Shown piece by piece: positions 25,259-37,385 of a stretch of DNA of 64,000 nucleotides; within the stretch, counting starts at the first letter, position 1; every line of letters starts with the position of its first letter. The DNA is from Linyphia triangularis. Taxonomy: Eukaryota; Arthropoda; Arachnida; Araneae; Linyphiidae. The stretch covers positions 103,621,866 to 103,685,865 of the forward strand of contig OZ021721.1 in assembly GCA_963978545.1 (NCBI GenBank), in the 5' to 3' direction. Position numbers and translations under genes: made by a program. The notes under the pieces were generated by a model. It did not search any database. It had not been told where the DNA came from and saw nothing but the letters and a program-made list of their open reading frames with translations.

Positions 25259-25508
25259 ATACAGGATGGTTATCGTTAAAATTTAATCAAAAAGCTGTAA
25301 TAAAGATGAAATCAGAATGACCTGAAATTTTACCTGAATATACGCGAAGAAAGGGAAAGGGCATAAGAAAATAAAAACTATTTCGAATTAATTTTTTATA
25401 CCATACCATTTGCCTATTACGCGTATATTACTCAAATCAAATTTCAGGTTATTCTGAGCAGTGTTTCTTTTTTTATAACTTTTGAAAATTGAATTTCAAT
25501 TATAATCA
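25259..25508. mobile_element. MITE family E, copy 1, abutting a Helitron
   Basis: The left end TATACAGGATGGTTATCGTT resembles the family terminus TACAGGGTGATTATAATT. The inner palindrome pairs TCAGAATGACCTGAAATTTT (from about 25314) with AAATTTCAGGTTATTCTGA (about 25439-25457). The family has four copies here, with ends beginning TACAGGG next to TA, a Tc1/mariner-like layout (inferred). Its right end, ATAATCATCCTATATA, overlaps the predicted Helitron start, so the boundary is ambiguous. An 82-codon frame overlapping the left half (25072-25320) is spurious. Confidence 0.75.
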
Positions 25509-26476
25509 TCCTATATAAAAAAATAGTGTCTGTCCATCTGTACCCTATACAAATATATAGTATTTCACTTAGAGACGAAATTCGGTACATGGCAACGTTA
25601 GTACATATAGATGGTTGAGATCAATTTTTAAATTCGATTAAAAGTTATCTTTTATTAAAATATGATATTTTCAAAAAACCCTGAAATGACAATCACTTTT
25701 CAATAATATTTCAAAATAAAATAAAAGTTATTCTGATGGCCTCCTCCCCTTATTTTTCTGAATATTTAATACATTATAATCTTCTGCGCGATAAGTGGTT
25801 TGAATCTTATTGCAATATTCCATTCTATTTATTATCAATCGACACCGAAAAACCAACGTGACTTAAAGGCGTAATGCATGAAGTGTTCTGATTGAACGAT
25901 AAATGTAAACAGAACAAAGATTCTGCAAAAATTAGTTTTATTGAAATGAAGAATTGAATTTTGCCGACAAATTTCTAATCTTCTTGACATAGTGAAAATG
26001 CTAGCAAAATAAAGGGCAAAGATAAGGGCGAGGTATAGTATATATGCTGCTACGAAAGCTATGGTAACTCTACAACAAAGGTAACGCAGATTGAAAAATG
26101 ATCGAATCTGCTATTTTACTGAAAGAAATAGCGCATTCAATCCCAGATATTCAATCTAGACGTGAATGAGTATTATTTTATTACCAGTATTATATTTGTT
26201 TTATTATTTACTCCAAAACTGGTGTTAGTCTAAGCTTTTAATACCTCATTTGAGATTTCATTTAATTGGCACTTTATTTTAGTCGACATTGTAAAGTTGA
26301 CTAAGATACGCTATGTTTTTTTTCTTTTTCTTTTTTTCTTCTTTTTCCCCCCTATTTCTTTTTTTTTTCCCACCATGCCCTATATGACTTTCAAAGAATA
26401 CAAAACATTTTTCTCAAATGCAAAACTTTTATGTTCTTCATTACCAGGTCTGCAGCAGCGCAGGGCCAGCAACTAG
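25509..26476 (+). mobile_element. Non-autonomous Helitron, about 968 bp
   Basis: The 5' end TCCTATATAAAAAAATAGTG, followed by TCTGTCCATCTGTACC, is the characteristic start of many arthropod Helitrons, and the following GACGAAATTCGGTACATGGC and ACGTTAGTACATATAGATGG are also typical. The 3' end is GC-rich (GCAGCAGCGCAGGGCCAGC) then AACTAG, followed by T. This fits a CTRR terminus inserted between A (25508) and T (26477). No Rep/helicase frame is present, so it depends on an autonomous relative. The family call comes from recognition of these ends; the 3' hairpin is not perfect. Confidence 0.75.
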
Positions 26477-27239
26477 TAATAAATATAAAGCTAATACATA
26501 ATAAAGTACCTCTGAATTATTCCGAAATTTCATTATAAATGCGTAATTTTGTTTTGCAACTTGCACTATCCATAACGAACTCTAAACTGGAATTTAAGTG
26601 CATTCATATAATGTCCACTATCTTGAAAAGTTCCCAAAAGCAACTGATGACCTATTGCGAAAGATCAAAATTTAGGAATATGCAAAATCATGTTAAGAAT
26701 TCTGGGATGAACAAAATATTTTATATAACTTTTCACCTCATGTAAATGTAAAACACAAACATAATTTATAATAAAATTGAAAAATATCAGTAGCACATTT
26801 TTGTCAAATATGTGTGCGCTCGCTGCAATTCAGTTTCTCTACAAGAAACATGTAATGTAAGATTATTAATTTTGTATAAATTTTTCGTAAGAATTTTACT
26901 GAAAGAATGGGAAATGTGAAAGAATGACAGAAATAATAAATAGGAATTGAATTTAATTAAATATGTCATTTTCCATAAATTAGTTAGGAAGAATATTTTG
27001 TTTTAAGTCTCTTTAAATTGTTTATCGATGTCAAATAAAAGTCTGCAACTCAGTTTGAAAGAAGCATTGTATTTCTGAAAATATATTATAAATGTACAAA
27101 ACTTATCCGTGAAAAAAGAAGTCTGAAAATTTCGAGCCAATATAAACATCGCTCTTCCGTAGTATATTAAAAAATTGAAAATGCGAGTTTGTGAAATAAT
27201 TGAATATCTATAATAAATATATAATATTGTATATTACTC
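26477..27239. other. AT-rich stretch without a recognised gene
   Basis: A 68-codon frame (26539-26745) and a 60-codon frame on the other strand carry no domain. No repeat is recognised. Confidence 0.4.
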
Positions 27240-27620
<381 letters not shown>

Positions 27621-28534
27621 GCACTTTAAGATCGTTGAGTAAACCTAAGAAATATTCTCTCACCAAAAGAATACAATCATTTAATCTGATAAACTTTAAA
27701 AAAATGCAATTCTTCTTAGGATTTTTAAGAGCGCAAATTGCGCATGGACCTTCTAATAAGTGATCATTCTATAAGTAAATCATCAAACAATGTTTCAAGT
27801 GATGGAAACTGACATTTTACTTATTTTGTAATACATATTTCAAAACATATTTGAAATTAAAAAAAAAAGTTTGAAGTTAAAAAAAGAATATTTGAATTTT
27901 GGGAGAAAAAATATTTAGAAAATGCTATTTATCATCGCTGTTCCGGGAAACCTTAAAAAGGTTAAGGTACCAGAATATATTTAAAAATGTTCTTTAATTT
28001 TTGAATTGGTTTCGCACATTTTTTACCACTTCATGTGTTAAAAAAACTAACGAATCTGCGTAAATGTCTTTATTGAAGATTTTTAATTAGTTAATTGAAA
28101 TTAAATTGCTTGCTTAGGATCTAATTGCACCAGTCATAACTCAATTATTAACTTTGGATTTTATTTGAATTGCTATGAATAAAAATTATTTGCCGTAGAG
28201 ATAGAATTGTATAAGTATTACTAAAATATCTTTTTTTTCACAGAATTTTGTTGGAATTTTTTTTTTTTTTTTTTTATTATTATAACCCATAAATTTTTTT
28301 TTTTTTTTTTTTTTTTTAAATATAACCCATAAAAACAAAGTTTTTAATGTAAATCCTTTACATGCGTTGTTAATTTTTATATTATTAACACAGCGCCGTT
28401 TCTGTTGCCAGCATGTGCTTGTTTTTAATATTTTAAAGTAGATGCAAACATCATCTCTATCAACAAAATATGCGGTAAACTACTTTTCAAAATTTATTCA
28501 TTAAAAATGAATGTAAATTTATGCTCTCACATCC
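27621..28534. other. AT-rich stretch with two long poly-T runs
   Basis: No gene is recognised. T runs at about 28258-28276 and 28294-28317 each precede a TATAACCCATAAA copy, so this is a small tandem duplication of a poly-T plus that motif. Confidence 0.45.
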
Positions 28535-28880
28535 AAATATCTTTTATTTATTCTAATTAAAAAAATTTATTTTATTATTTAGTTATTAAAACAATTTTGG
28601 CAACAGGAAAGAATTTCTTTAATGATCGGTTAAATGCTATTTCAACGCGATTGGATGATGGCAATTTAGTTTATTAGTATTCCGTAAAAGCGAAATTTTA
28701 GTGACAGTGGCAGTCCCCAAAATTTTATAGATTGCATTGTCATCGACAGCGAATCTATCTGACAAGTTTCAGCCCGATTGGATGACTGCAAGGGGGTTAA
28801 TTAGGTCACGACAGATTTGCCCGCCATCGACAAACATACATATACTCAAAATCGAAGTTAGTATAAAGGATTTAAAAATA
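28535..28880 (+). repeat. Dispersed repeat family G, copy 4
   Basis: It contains AAACAATTTTGGCAACAGG, GCGATTGGATGATGGCAA, GATTGCATTGTCATCGACAG, ATCTATCTGACAAGTTTCAG, GATTGGATGACTGCAAGG, GTTAATTAGG and AAAATCGAAGTTAGTATAAAGG. It matches the minus-strand copies at 18.1 and 51.3 kb end to end and is the clearest copy for building a family consensus. Confidence 0.78.
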
Positions 28881-29540
28881 CCTACTTTTTATAAAAACAT
28901 TAAGGATTTAAAATAAAGTTAACAATCAATATGAATTGATCAATATGAACAGATGAATTTGATCTTTCTAGGTTTCTTACCCTGCATTATACAATGCATA
29001 TTGCATTACACATTTCAATTGTTTGACTCAAATTAAAGCTTTCTCTGGTAAAAAGCTTTACATTTACAATAACTAGTTCTTCATAAATCAAGTTTAGTGT
29101 TTTCTGTAATGATCTTATAATACTATGTATCTTCACAAAAATTAACTTAATTTAAAAAGTATTTCGAAAATCATAAAGAAAATGCATTATTTTAAAACTA
29201 TCAAGCTCGAAAATATTTTGAGTAAAAAACAAAAATACTTACTTTCACTAAATTTCTGAAATTCCAATGCATACTGGTACTTTTAATTTATAGAAAACAT
29301 GGATTGGTCCCAAGGGGTTTAAATCTAGGAAACATGACTGGTCATCGGTAAAACGATAATCCCACTTTAATTTTGCATCGAAAACTTTTAAGTTAATGAA
29401 CTTTTTAATCGTATCTGGAAACTAACTCTAAAAAATGTGGCAAATTTAATAGCGCGTGGGAATAAATGAGCAAAGTAGCGAGTGTAGCGTATTCATTGGG
29501 GGGGGGGGGGGATGCTTCAGTATGTGAAGAGTAAAGGGCC
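28881..29540. other. AT-rich stretch ending in a poly-G tract
   Basis: No gene is recognised. A G run of 14 bases sits at 29498-29511. Confidence 0.45.
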
Positions 29541-29544
29541 CGCC

Positions 29545-29844
29545 CTATGAAGGGTGGAAGCATTTGAATGTTGGCCTAGGGTAGCTTTTATTGATTTGGG
29601 ATGGTCGATATTCCCTAATCATATGTTCGGGCGAAGACGAGAGGAGCTGTGATTTACAGAGAGGACACATTCCTGGGGGCTGTGCTGAAGTTGTGAAGTT
29701 GTCTTTTATGGTCGAGTTCAAAAATGGAGGGAGGTGGTATCTCACCATGTTGGAGAACATTGCTTTGTTTAAATTATCAAGAGAATTTTGGATGAAATTG
29801 AAATTTGTTAATCTTTCCTTCACTTTCATTAACCTAAACTTCAT
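29545..29844 (-). pseudogene. Unrecognised 99-codon frame with a CPLC motif
   Basis: On the minus strand a frame runs from ATG to a stop. Its first third lies in the first unit of the adjacent 196-bp array. The rest is single-copy and slightly GC-raised and encodes CPLCKSQ followed by a Ser-rich stretch and EHMI. A Cys-x-x-Cys pair with a downstream His can be part of a zinc-binding motif, but I do not recognise a family. It may be a decayed retroelement fragment or chance. Confidence 0.2.
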
Positions 29845-31210
29845 TCTTCATTAACTTAATTTTATTGATATAGCTTAAAGTTCATTTAATGAAGTTGTAC
29901 AACTGTCTTTTAGAGTCAAAATGGAGGGAATTGGTATCGCACCATGTTGGGAACATTGCTTTGTTTAAATTATCAAGAGAATTTTGGATGAAATTGAAAT
30001 TTGTTAATCTTTCCTTCACTTTCATTAACCTAAACTTCATTCTTCATTAACTTAATTTTATTGATATAGCTTAAAGTTCATTTAATGAAGTTGTACAACT
30101 GTCTTTTAGAGTCAAAATGGAGGGAGGTGGTATCGCACCATGTTGGGAACATTGCTTTGTTTAAATTATCAAGAGAATTTTGGATGAAATTGAAATTTGT
30201 TAATCTTTCCTTCACTTTCATTAACCTAAACTTCATTCTTCATTAACTTAATTTTATTGATATAGCTTAAAGTTCATTTAATGAAGTTGTACAACTGTCT
30301 TTTAGAGTCAAAATGGAGGGAGGTGGTATTGCACCATGTTGGGAACATTGCTTTGTTTAAATTATCAAGAGAATTTTGGATGAAATTGAAATTTGTTAAT
30401 CTTTCCTTCACGTTCATTAACCTAAACTTCATTCTTCATTAACTTAATTTTATTGATATAGCTTAAAGTTCATTTAATGAAGTTGTACAACTGTCTTTTA
30501 GAGTCAAATTGGAGGGAGGTGGTATCGCACCATGTTGGGGGAGAACATTGCTTTGCTTAGATTATCATGAGTATTTTTTAATTTTGAAATATGTGAATCT
30601 TTCCTTCACTTTCATTACCCTAATCTTCATTCTTCATTAACTTAATTGTATTAATATAACTTAAAGTTGTGTCTTTTAGAGTCAAAATGAAGGGAGTTGG
30701 TATCGCACCATGTGGAGAACATTGCTTTACTTAGATTATCAAGATTATTTTTGATAAAATTGAAATTTGTAAATCTTTCCTTCACTTTCATTTACCTAAT
30801 CTTCATTCTTTATTAACTTAATTGTATTTATATAACTTAAAGTTCATTTAACGAAGTTGTATAACTGTCTTTTAGAGTCGAATTTAAAAGTTGAGGGAGA
30901 TGTAATTGCACAGTGCTTAGAACACTACTTTTTTTCGATTATCAAAAAAAAAAATTAATTATATTTTTGATAAATTTGAATTTTTGTAATTTTTCATTAA
31001 TCTCCTAAATGTTCTTAATTAAATATTAATTTTCAGTATTGATTAACTTATTCTTCCCTAACATAATCCTCATTCATTATTTACTTAGAGTTCCCTAACT
31101 GAAGTAGCACAACTGTCTATTAGTGTCGAGTTCAAAAGTAGAGGGATATGTTATCGTAGCATATTCAGAGCATTGCTATGCTTATATTATGCTACAGTTT
31201 ATCACAAGAA
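29680..31210. repeat. Decaying array of about eight 196-bp tandem repeats
   Basis: Units can be counted at the motif AAAATGGAGGG: 29721, 29918, 30114, 30310 and 30506 (spacings 197, 196, 196, 196). Shorter or more diverged units start near 30684, 30877 and 31126. Units 1-4 are almost identical over GGTGGTAT..CACCATGTTGG, TTTAAATTATCAAGAGA, CATTAACCTAAACTTCATTC and AAGTTCATTTAATGAAGTTG. From unit 5 onward mismatches and indels grow steadily. Confidence 0.93.
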
Positions 31211-33845
31211 GTAATTTTTATAAAATTAAACTTTTATTCATGGACCATTCATGAATTTTAAATGAGCCAAGTCGAAGCTTCAAAAACAAATACACCTAAA
31301 CAATTTTAATTTATTCTGTTATGAGGTGACTCGTGGAATTAGTATTTAAAAATGTTTTGTAAGAGATATTCTTCTGTTTGAATACTGTAATCTAATAAAC
31401 TAATTTTAGAAGGCATTGTTAAAAGACCATAATTGTTAAAAAGGCATTTTCATTCACTATTCGTTAAAGATAGTATCACAAATACAATGAACTAATGAAT
31501 AGCAACGTGGAGTAAGTGAAATTTAAATAAACATCACTATTGTTGATTTTTTTACGAATACATAATTGAAATAAATTCAAATGTATGCCATACTTAGGTG
31601 AAGAAAGTTTTCTTCATTGAAAAAAAAAAATATTGATGTAAATTGGTTTTATAATAATAAAAAGATAACTCATAATCAGTCAGCAGATCTACTAAAGAGG
31701 AATAAAGCCTTGCAGTTTATTCACCCGAAATTTTTTCAAAAAGAAATACATTTTGTTTTGATTTTATCTTAAATTACATGAAGCATAAGAAGTTAGATAA
31801 ATTGGTGTGTATGGGTTTGATGAAATAATTGTATGATAATATAATTCTGTATTAAAGAAATTTATAAATTGACAAGTTACGAAATATCTTAGCTAATATA
31901 ACTTAGCGAAATATAACTAACATAATTTTTATAATGAATTATAAAAAAATATATTAAACAAGATAACAATTACTATTAAAGTATTTTCCCAATGAGAATT
32001 TTTAAAAATTTAAAATATTACAACGTAAGTAAAAGTAGAAATTTAATACAATTGAAAAGTTTATTTTTAATTTAAATAGGTTTATGTAAAAATGTTAATT
32101 TAAAAATACATTTATAAATTTAATTTATTTCGTTTGAATTCAATTAATTTTTACTCGCAAATCTTAAAAATGGTTGATTAATACTTAAGATATAATAATA
32201 AATATATTAGTAAAAAGTGGCAATAACTTTTTTTATTAAATAATAATAAAAATAATTAAAGATTACTTAATTAACAAATAAAAATTAATTAAATATATAT
32301 GATTCATAAAGTTACAAAATATAATTGAAAGCTATATCATTATGAAGTATAATTAGGAATATTTAAAGAAAACTAATTATAAATATACGGTACTGAAAAT
32401 TGTAATTTTTTTTTTCGAATACCTTATTTTTTCATTACTTATACATGCCAATAAAAATTAGAAAGAGGAGGTAAAAATGTCTTAAAAATTTATCATTATT
32501 TTTTGGAAATAAAATTTTTGTTTCGTGTGATAAAGTTTATACTTTATACATAATTCTGCCATGGAAAACATTTATTAAATCAAGGAATTCTATTATAATT
32601 CCATTCCAAAATGTAAATGAAAATTAATAAATCTATTTAGAATTAAAAGAATCTTTTGTCTGGAAATACATATACGCATATATTACCTCATAAAACCCAA
32701 CTTTCTATAAAATTAAGAAAAGTTGTAATATTTAAGTAGCATTTAATAAACTATTTTTGAAGAGTTTTATTATTGGTACCCAAAAAGACAACTCTCCGTT
32801 ATAAAAATCCATTATAAAAAGTTTATTTAAATTAAAGTTACTAATAGATATACACGTTAAAGTGCAACTAAGAAAAATTGTTTAATTTCACGAAATTTTT
32901 TAATAAACTTGTAATTTTTAAATTGTAAACGTTTTTAAAAAAATTATGGTACCTATCCGCTACAATCAGTTGTATTAAATCCAATGAATTTTTTCCAAAA
33001 GAATCCTGAACATATGCTTTAATAATTAATTGAACAATTCTTTAAAGGATAAGAATTTTCAGCCATATTTTTAATACTTTGAGTTGTGCCTCAACAAAAA
33101 TATTTGTGTGGTAAAAAAAGCCTTCATGGAATAAAAATATCTGAACTAATTAATTTTTTTACAAAAAAAATAATAATAATTATAATTTCAACAAGCAGAT
33201 AATTGAGATTTTTTCATTTTAATGCTTTAATACTTGGATGAAATCGTAGTATTTTCTACAATTTCATTTAAGTAGAAAAAACATTTTAGTATTTTTGATT
33301 CGAAACTACTTATTATCAAATATAAATCATTATTATAATTGAATCAAAAATCAAAAGCTTTTGTTTCAATTATACTTAGTGACAAATATTCTAAATTTTA
33401 GAGACACTAACGTACTCTATTTCGCATGCAATTAGTTTATTTTTTGAAAATATTATAAATTCAATTAACTCTTAAAAAAGAGTCTCAAAGTGGTAAAAGC
33501 TTTTGCCACCTCTTTCACTACATAATAGAGTGTTGTGAATTTGATTACCAATTGTAGATATTAAATTTTAAAGGTAATTATAATTCTTAAAACAAAGTTT
33601 TGAATTGCATGATTTCAACTAAATATAGAGTTAGAAATAATATTTCGAAGACTTTCATTGAAAATATATATATAAAAAAATAAAATTAAATTAAAAAAAA
33701 AAATACACAAAAGAAATCTGCAGCATGCATACTACATATTTGATATCAAAATGAAAAGTTTAGCTCACTTTTATACTATCGTAGTAAATTATATAGTGAA
33801 AAGTTCAATTAATATCCGAATAATTTGTTTTAATGTCCATGAGAA
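31211..33845. other. 2.6 kb very AT-rich stretch without recognised features
   Basis: No reading frame of note, RNA gene or bounded repeat is visible. The composition is among the most AT-rich of the window. Confidence 0.5.
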
Positions 33846-34049
33846 GTTAAAAATGCAGGTTGGTTGTATTCAGATTATCTGGCGCCGTCAGCAACACGAG
33901 GGCTATAATGCGCCGAAACTTTCGTCATTAGACAAGCCAACATACATTTACAAACACCCATGCCTACACGGGACTCGAACCCGCAACCTCGCGGTCTAGA
34001 AGCTAGCACGCTAACCACTATACCGTTTGGACGGCGTTTAAAATGCAGG
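33846..34049 (-). mobile_element. SINE A, minus strand, inserted at a MITE end
   Basis: The body is 33860-34035, bounded by GTTAAAAATGCAGG (33846-33859) and GTTTAAAATGCAGG (34036-34049), a 14-bp target duplication with one mismatch. The B box GGTTCGAGTCC is read on the minus strand near 33973-33983. The right-hand duplication contains the first bases of the MITE that follows, so the SINE landed in the MITE terminus after that element was in place. Confidence 0.9.
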
Positions 34050-34300
34050 ATAATTATAGTATAAGTTCAACATTCAAAAAGTTGTAAAAAAAAAATCGAA
34101 TCAATGATTAGAATGACCTTAATCTACGTGAAGTGAGTGAATATTATAGAATAAGAAAAACAAAACTATTTCAAACTATTTTTTTCTCATACCATAAAAT
34201 GCTTACCTTCTTCGGGTATATTCAGGAAAAATTTCAGGTCATTCTGATCAGTGCTTTTTTTTTTAATAAAAATTGTCTTTAATAATAATTACCCTGTATA
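34044..34300. mobile_element. MITE family E, copy 2
   Basis: The left end TGCAGGATAATTATAGTATA and right end TAATAATAATTACCCTGTATA are inverted copies of the family terminus. The inner palindrome includes AGAATGACCTTAATCTACG and CGGGTATATTCAGG, then TTTCAGGTCATTCTGA. There is no coding content. It is more diverged than the 35.8 kb copy. Confidence 0.8.
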
Positions 34301-34745
34301 TTTGAACAATTCTATGGTATACATGCTATTACTATTAAATGTAAGAGGTTTATAACTACTATTCTTTTTCTTTTATTTCAGACCGTTTGTTAAGAAGAAT
34401 TAACGTGAAATAAAATATTTTCCCTAAATGACATGTGTAGTAGTAAGTATGATAAGTAAAAGTGTTTTTAAGTGTTCTGTACCTTAAAGTCAAAAACAAA
34501 CACTTATCAAAGTGATTATGTATGTGTCTGTCATTTTGGTATAATAAAAGAAAATAATGGTGGAACTGGTTTGAATTTAGTACACAACCAGTTCATACAT
34601 AACAGACAAACAAGATCATTAAAATGAACATTACAACTGTTTTTTATTTAATAGTTTGGTTCTAAATGTGTGAATGCTATAAATGATATTATTTCAAAAA
34701 TGTACGCCTGTGGCTTTTTATATCTTTTTTACAAACACATATAAT

Positions 34746-34826
34746 CTTAAACTCCAAGCGCAGTATGGCCCTCGTGTTGCCCTTGCGCCGTTAAACTTAA
34801 ACCAACCAACCAACCTTAAACTCCAA
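34746..34826 (+). mobile_element. 57-bp 5'-truncated SINE with perfect 12-bp target duplication
   Basis: CTTAAACTCCAA at 34746-34757 is repeated exactly at 34815-34826. Between them lies only the 3' end of a SINE A subfamily: GCGCAGTATGGCCCTCGTGT, TGCCCTTGCGCC, then AACTTAAACCAACCAACC. The missing head with an intact target duplication is the mark of aborted target-primed reverse transcription. The segment replacing the usual AGATAATCTGAATACAA shows a distinct subfamily, shared with 6554-6611. Confidence 0.9.
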
Positions 34827-35197
34827 ATAACTTCTTACGAAAACCTATAACTTTCCAATATAAATTAAGGTTGAGAATTTTTAAATCTTCATAAATGACT
34901 TATACGAATTAAACATTATGAATATTAGTAAATTTTACATTTGATTTTTTGTGAGTTTTAAATGAAAGTGACTTCCAGTCTAGACAGAAATTTGCCAAAT
35001 CCTACGATGTACCGAACAAGTTTGAAAAGTGTACGTAAAATGTTACACTTTGCATATCTACTGATATAATTTATCAAAATTCCAAATAGGAGGAGCTTTA
35101 TTCTTGACTCGAAATTAAAAATTAACAATATTTTTTACAGATACTTTTTTCAATATTTTGTCTAAATGTACAGTGTGAGTATAATTAAAGTTATATA

Positions 35198-35600
35198 TTT
35201 ATTATATTTATATATTTATTATATTTATATATTTATTATATTTATATATTTATTATATTTATATATTTATTATATTTATATATTTATTATATTTATATAT
35301 TTATTATATTTATATATTTATTATATTTATATATTTATTATATTTATATATTTATTATATTTATATATTTATTATATTTATATATTTATTATATTTATAT
35401 ATTTATTATATTTATATATTTATTATATTTATATATTTATTATATTTATATATTTATTATATTTATATATTTATTATATTTATATATTTATTATATTTAT
35501 ATATTTATATCTTTATTATATTTATATATTTATATATTTTTATATTTATATATTTATATATTTATTATATTTATATATTTATTATATTTATATCTTATAT
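35198..35600. repeat. 17-bp satellite array, about 23 copies
   Basis: The unit is ATATTTATTATATTTAT, repeated with little change until about 35510 and then with shorter variants. A 151-codon frame of Tyr, Ile, Leu and Phe (35166-35621) is an artefact: three 17-bp units make 17 codons. The inverse array lies at 47715-48065. Confidence 0.95.
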
Positions 35601-35794
35601 TACATTTTAATTCAGGTGTAGCAATATACACAAAGTAAGTTCGCTTGTTCCCATTCTTGATGAACTCTGTTATATCATCAGATTTTCCTGCAATTTAAAA
35701 TATAAATATTACACATTATGTACAAATATAAATTTACAAGCACAAATTAAAAATTTATCTATAGTCTAGAAAATAAAAAAAAAAGATTTTCCTA

Positions 35795-36024
35795 TACAGG
35801 GTGATCATAATTAAATTCAACTTTCAAAATGCTATGAAAAAAAAAAATCGTCAGAATGACCTGATATTTGATCTAAATATACTCGAAAAACCGGGGGAAT
35901 GGTTCAAAATAGTTTTATTTACCATCCCCTTCTCCCATTCTTAACGTATATTCAGATCTAATTTCAGGTCATTCTGAGAAATGTTTTTTTTTTTAAGTTG
36001 AACTTTAATTATAATCACCCTGTA
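35795..36024. mobile_element. MITE family E, copy 3 (best preserved ends)
   Basis: The left end TACAGGGTGATCATAATTAA and right end AACTTTAATTATAATCACCC + TGTA are inverted repeats. The inner palindrome is TCAGAATGACCTGATATTTG..AATTTCAGGTCATTCTGA. TA borders both ends, fitting a TA target. Length is 230 bp and no protein is encoded. Confidence 0.85.
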
Positions 36025-36229
36025 TAACTATAACCATTGATATTTCCAGGAAAATATTACCAGGTAAAATGTGGGTAAGAAAATATTAGTAACTTTGTCT
36101 ATATTTCCTACAACGGATCTTGTTCATTTTAAAGGGAAATCTTAACAGACTCTTTTATAGAAATCTAAATTTTTAGTTCGATCTGTACACCGTTAATCCG
36201 TTTAATATTCATACACCCCCTAGATCTAG

Positions 36230-36640
36230 AGGTTCCGCCCCCGCTATGACAAAAGAGGTTTCTCCAAGCTGTCTTCGTTTAACGGATGATGTGCATGCAC
36301 GAAAGGGGGGAGGGGGTCAACCTTATTTATCCCCCCTTCTACCCGTCCATTCACTTCTTTATTTGTTTGTATTCTCTTCAAGATTTTCGACAACAAAAGA
36401 AAAGATGCAATTTTTCCAGAAGAGCCTCAAAGTTTTCCCTGCTTGCCATGCAAAGAGGGAAGAGAAATTGATCTTTTTCGACAGGGAACACTTCCTTGGC
36501 ACCTTTAGAAAATGGATACATGCTTAAAGGGGAAGCCGAAAAAGTTCTTTCCAGAGAATTTGGTTTCTTTTTATCGATTAATGTTGCAGAGGGTGGTGTA
36601 GAGTGGCTGAAGGATTTGTTTTAGCTTTGAATCCTTTTTA
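36230..36640. other. GC-raised single-copy block, no gene recognised
   Basis: A plus-strand frame at 36246-36527 (93 codons) and an overlapping 61-codon frame have no recognisable domain. Base composition is close to that of the blocks at 8.9, 12.7 and 52.4 kb. Confidence 0.2.
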
Positions 36641-37219
36641 AGGCACTATAGGCTACACAGCGTGATACACATTTTGGCAATGCTATAAGGTTCTGTTGCA
36701 AGTTAACAGTCGGTGATAAGAAAATACATATGTTTTTACCTAGGAGGAAATCTTTATTCTTTTTAAGCTTCTGGTGGAAAAATATATTTTTAAGCCAACC
36801 TCGTATAAAAATATAAAATTTTTATTAGTATTTTACCATCTAAAGTTTATTAACAAAACTCATGTACATGTTTTCTAACTATCACAAGAATAGCTCCTCT
36901 AATGTTGTCGATTGCCATGGAAGCAAGACTAGCACCATTTTCCATTGGGGGATTCTAGAAGAAAGACATCTACATTTGCCGTATTGTAACCTTTTTTAAA
37001 CGCCAATTTCCAGCAGGCATCACCCCTGTTCTAAAATGACGAGTTTGTTAGTTTTGCGATCAACATCATCCAGAGTGTCTGACAGGAGCTATTATTTTGA
37101 AACTGTGCGCTTACGTTATGTGCATTAAATGCCTATGTATATGTTATGTTTTCTTAAACTGAATATAAAGATTTATGATCTTCAAAATATCTTTCAAAAT
37201 CTGTTGCATAAAATACGAG

Positions 37220-37369
37220 CCTCAGCAATCGGGAAAGCAAGTTCGTAACGCTTCTTCGTTGGGAGTTGCCTTTTCAATCACTGATTTGATAAAGAAGTTC
37301 AAAATTTTACACAAAAACAATGTTAGTGCCAAGGTTATAAGTTATCGAGATAAAAAATTTCTGAATTAA
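37220..37369. repeat. 150-bp tandem duplication, copy 1 (empty SINE site)
   Basis: This copy runs from CCTCAGCAATCGGGAAAGC to CTGAATTAA. It holds the uninterrupted sequence GATTTGATAAAGA at 37283-37295, exactly the 13 bp that is duplicated around the SINE in copy 2. It therefore shows the pre-insertion state. Confidence 0.92.
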
Positions 37370-37385
37370 CAACAATCGGGAATCG

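Larger units (their letters stand above)
35169..36024. mobile_element. Composite repeat: satellite, linker and MITE E between inverted ends
   Basis: The outer left end TACAGTGTGAGTATAATTAA matches the family E terminus closely, and the outer right end TTAATTATAATCACCCTGTA is its inverse. Inside, in order: a 17-bp-period satellite (about 35198-35600), a roughly 180-bp single-copy linker (35606-35794), and a complete MITE E (35795-36024) with its own inner terminus TACAGGGTGATCATAATT. The satellite-linker part recurs inverted at 47544-48065. It is unclear whether this is one element or a MITE beside another repeat. Confidence 0.7.

Noticed and set aside
25072..25320. 82-codon hydrophobic frame
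   Set aside because: It overlaps the left end of MITE E and has no recognisable domain; probably chance.
35166..35621. 151-codon frame rich in Tyr, Ile, Leu and Phe
   Set aside because: It is the 17-bp satellite read in one frame; three units give a 17-codon period without any stop.
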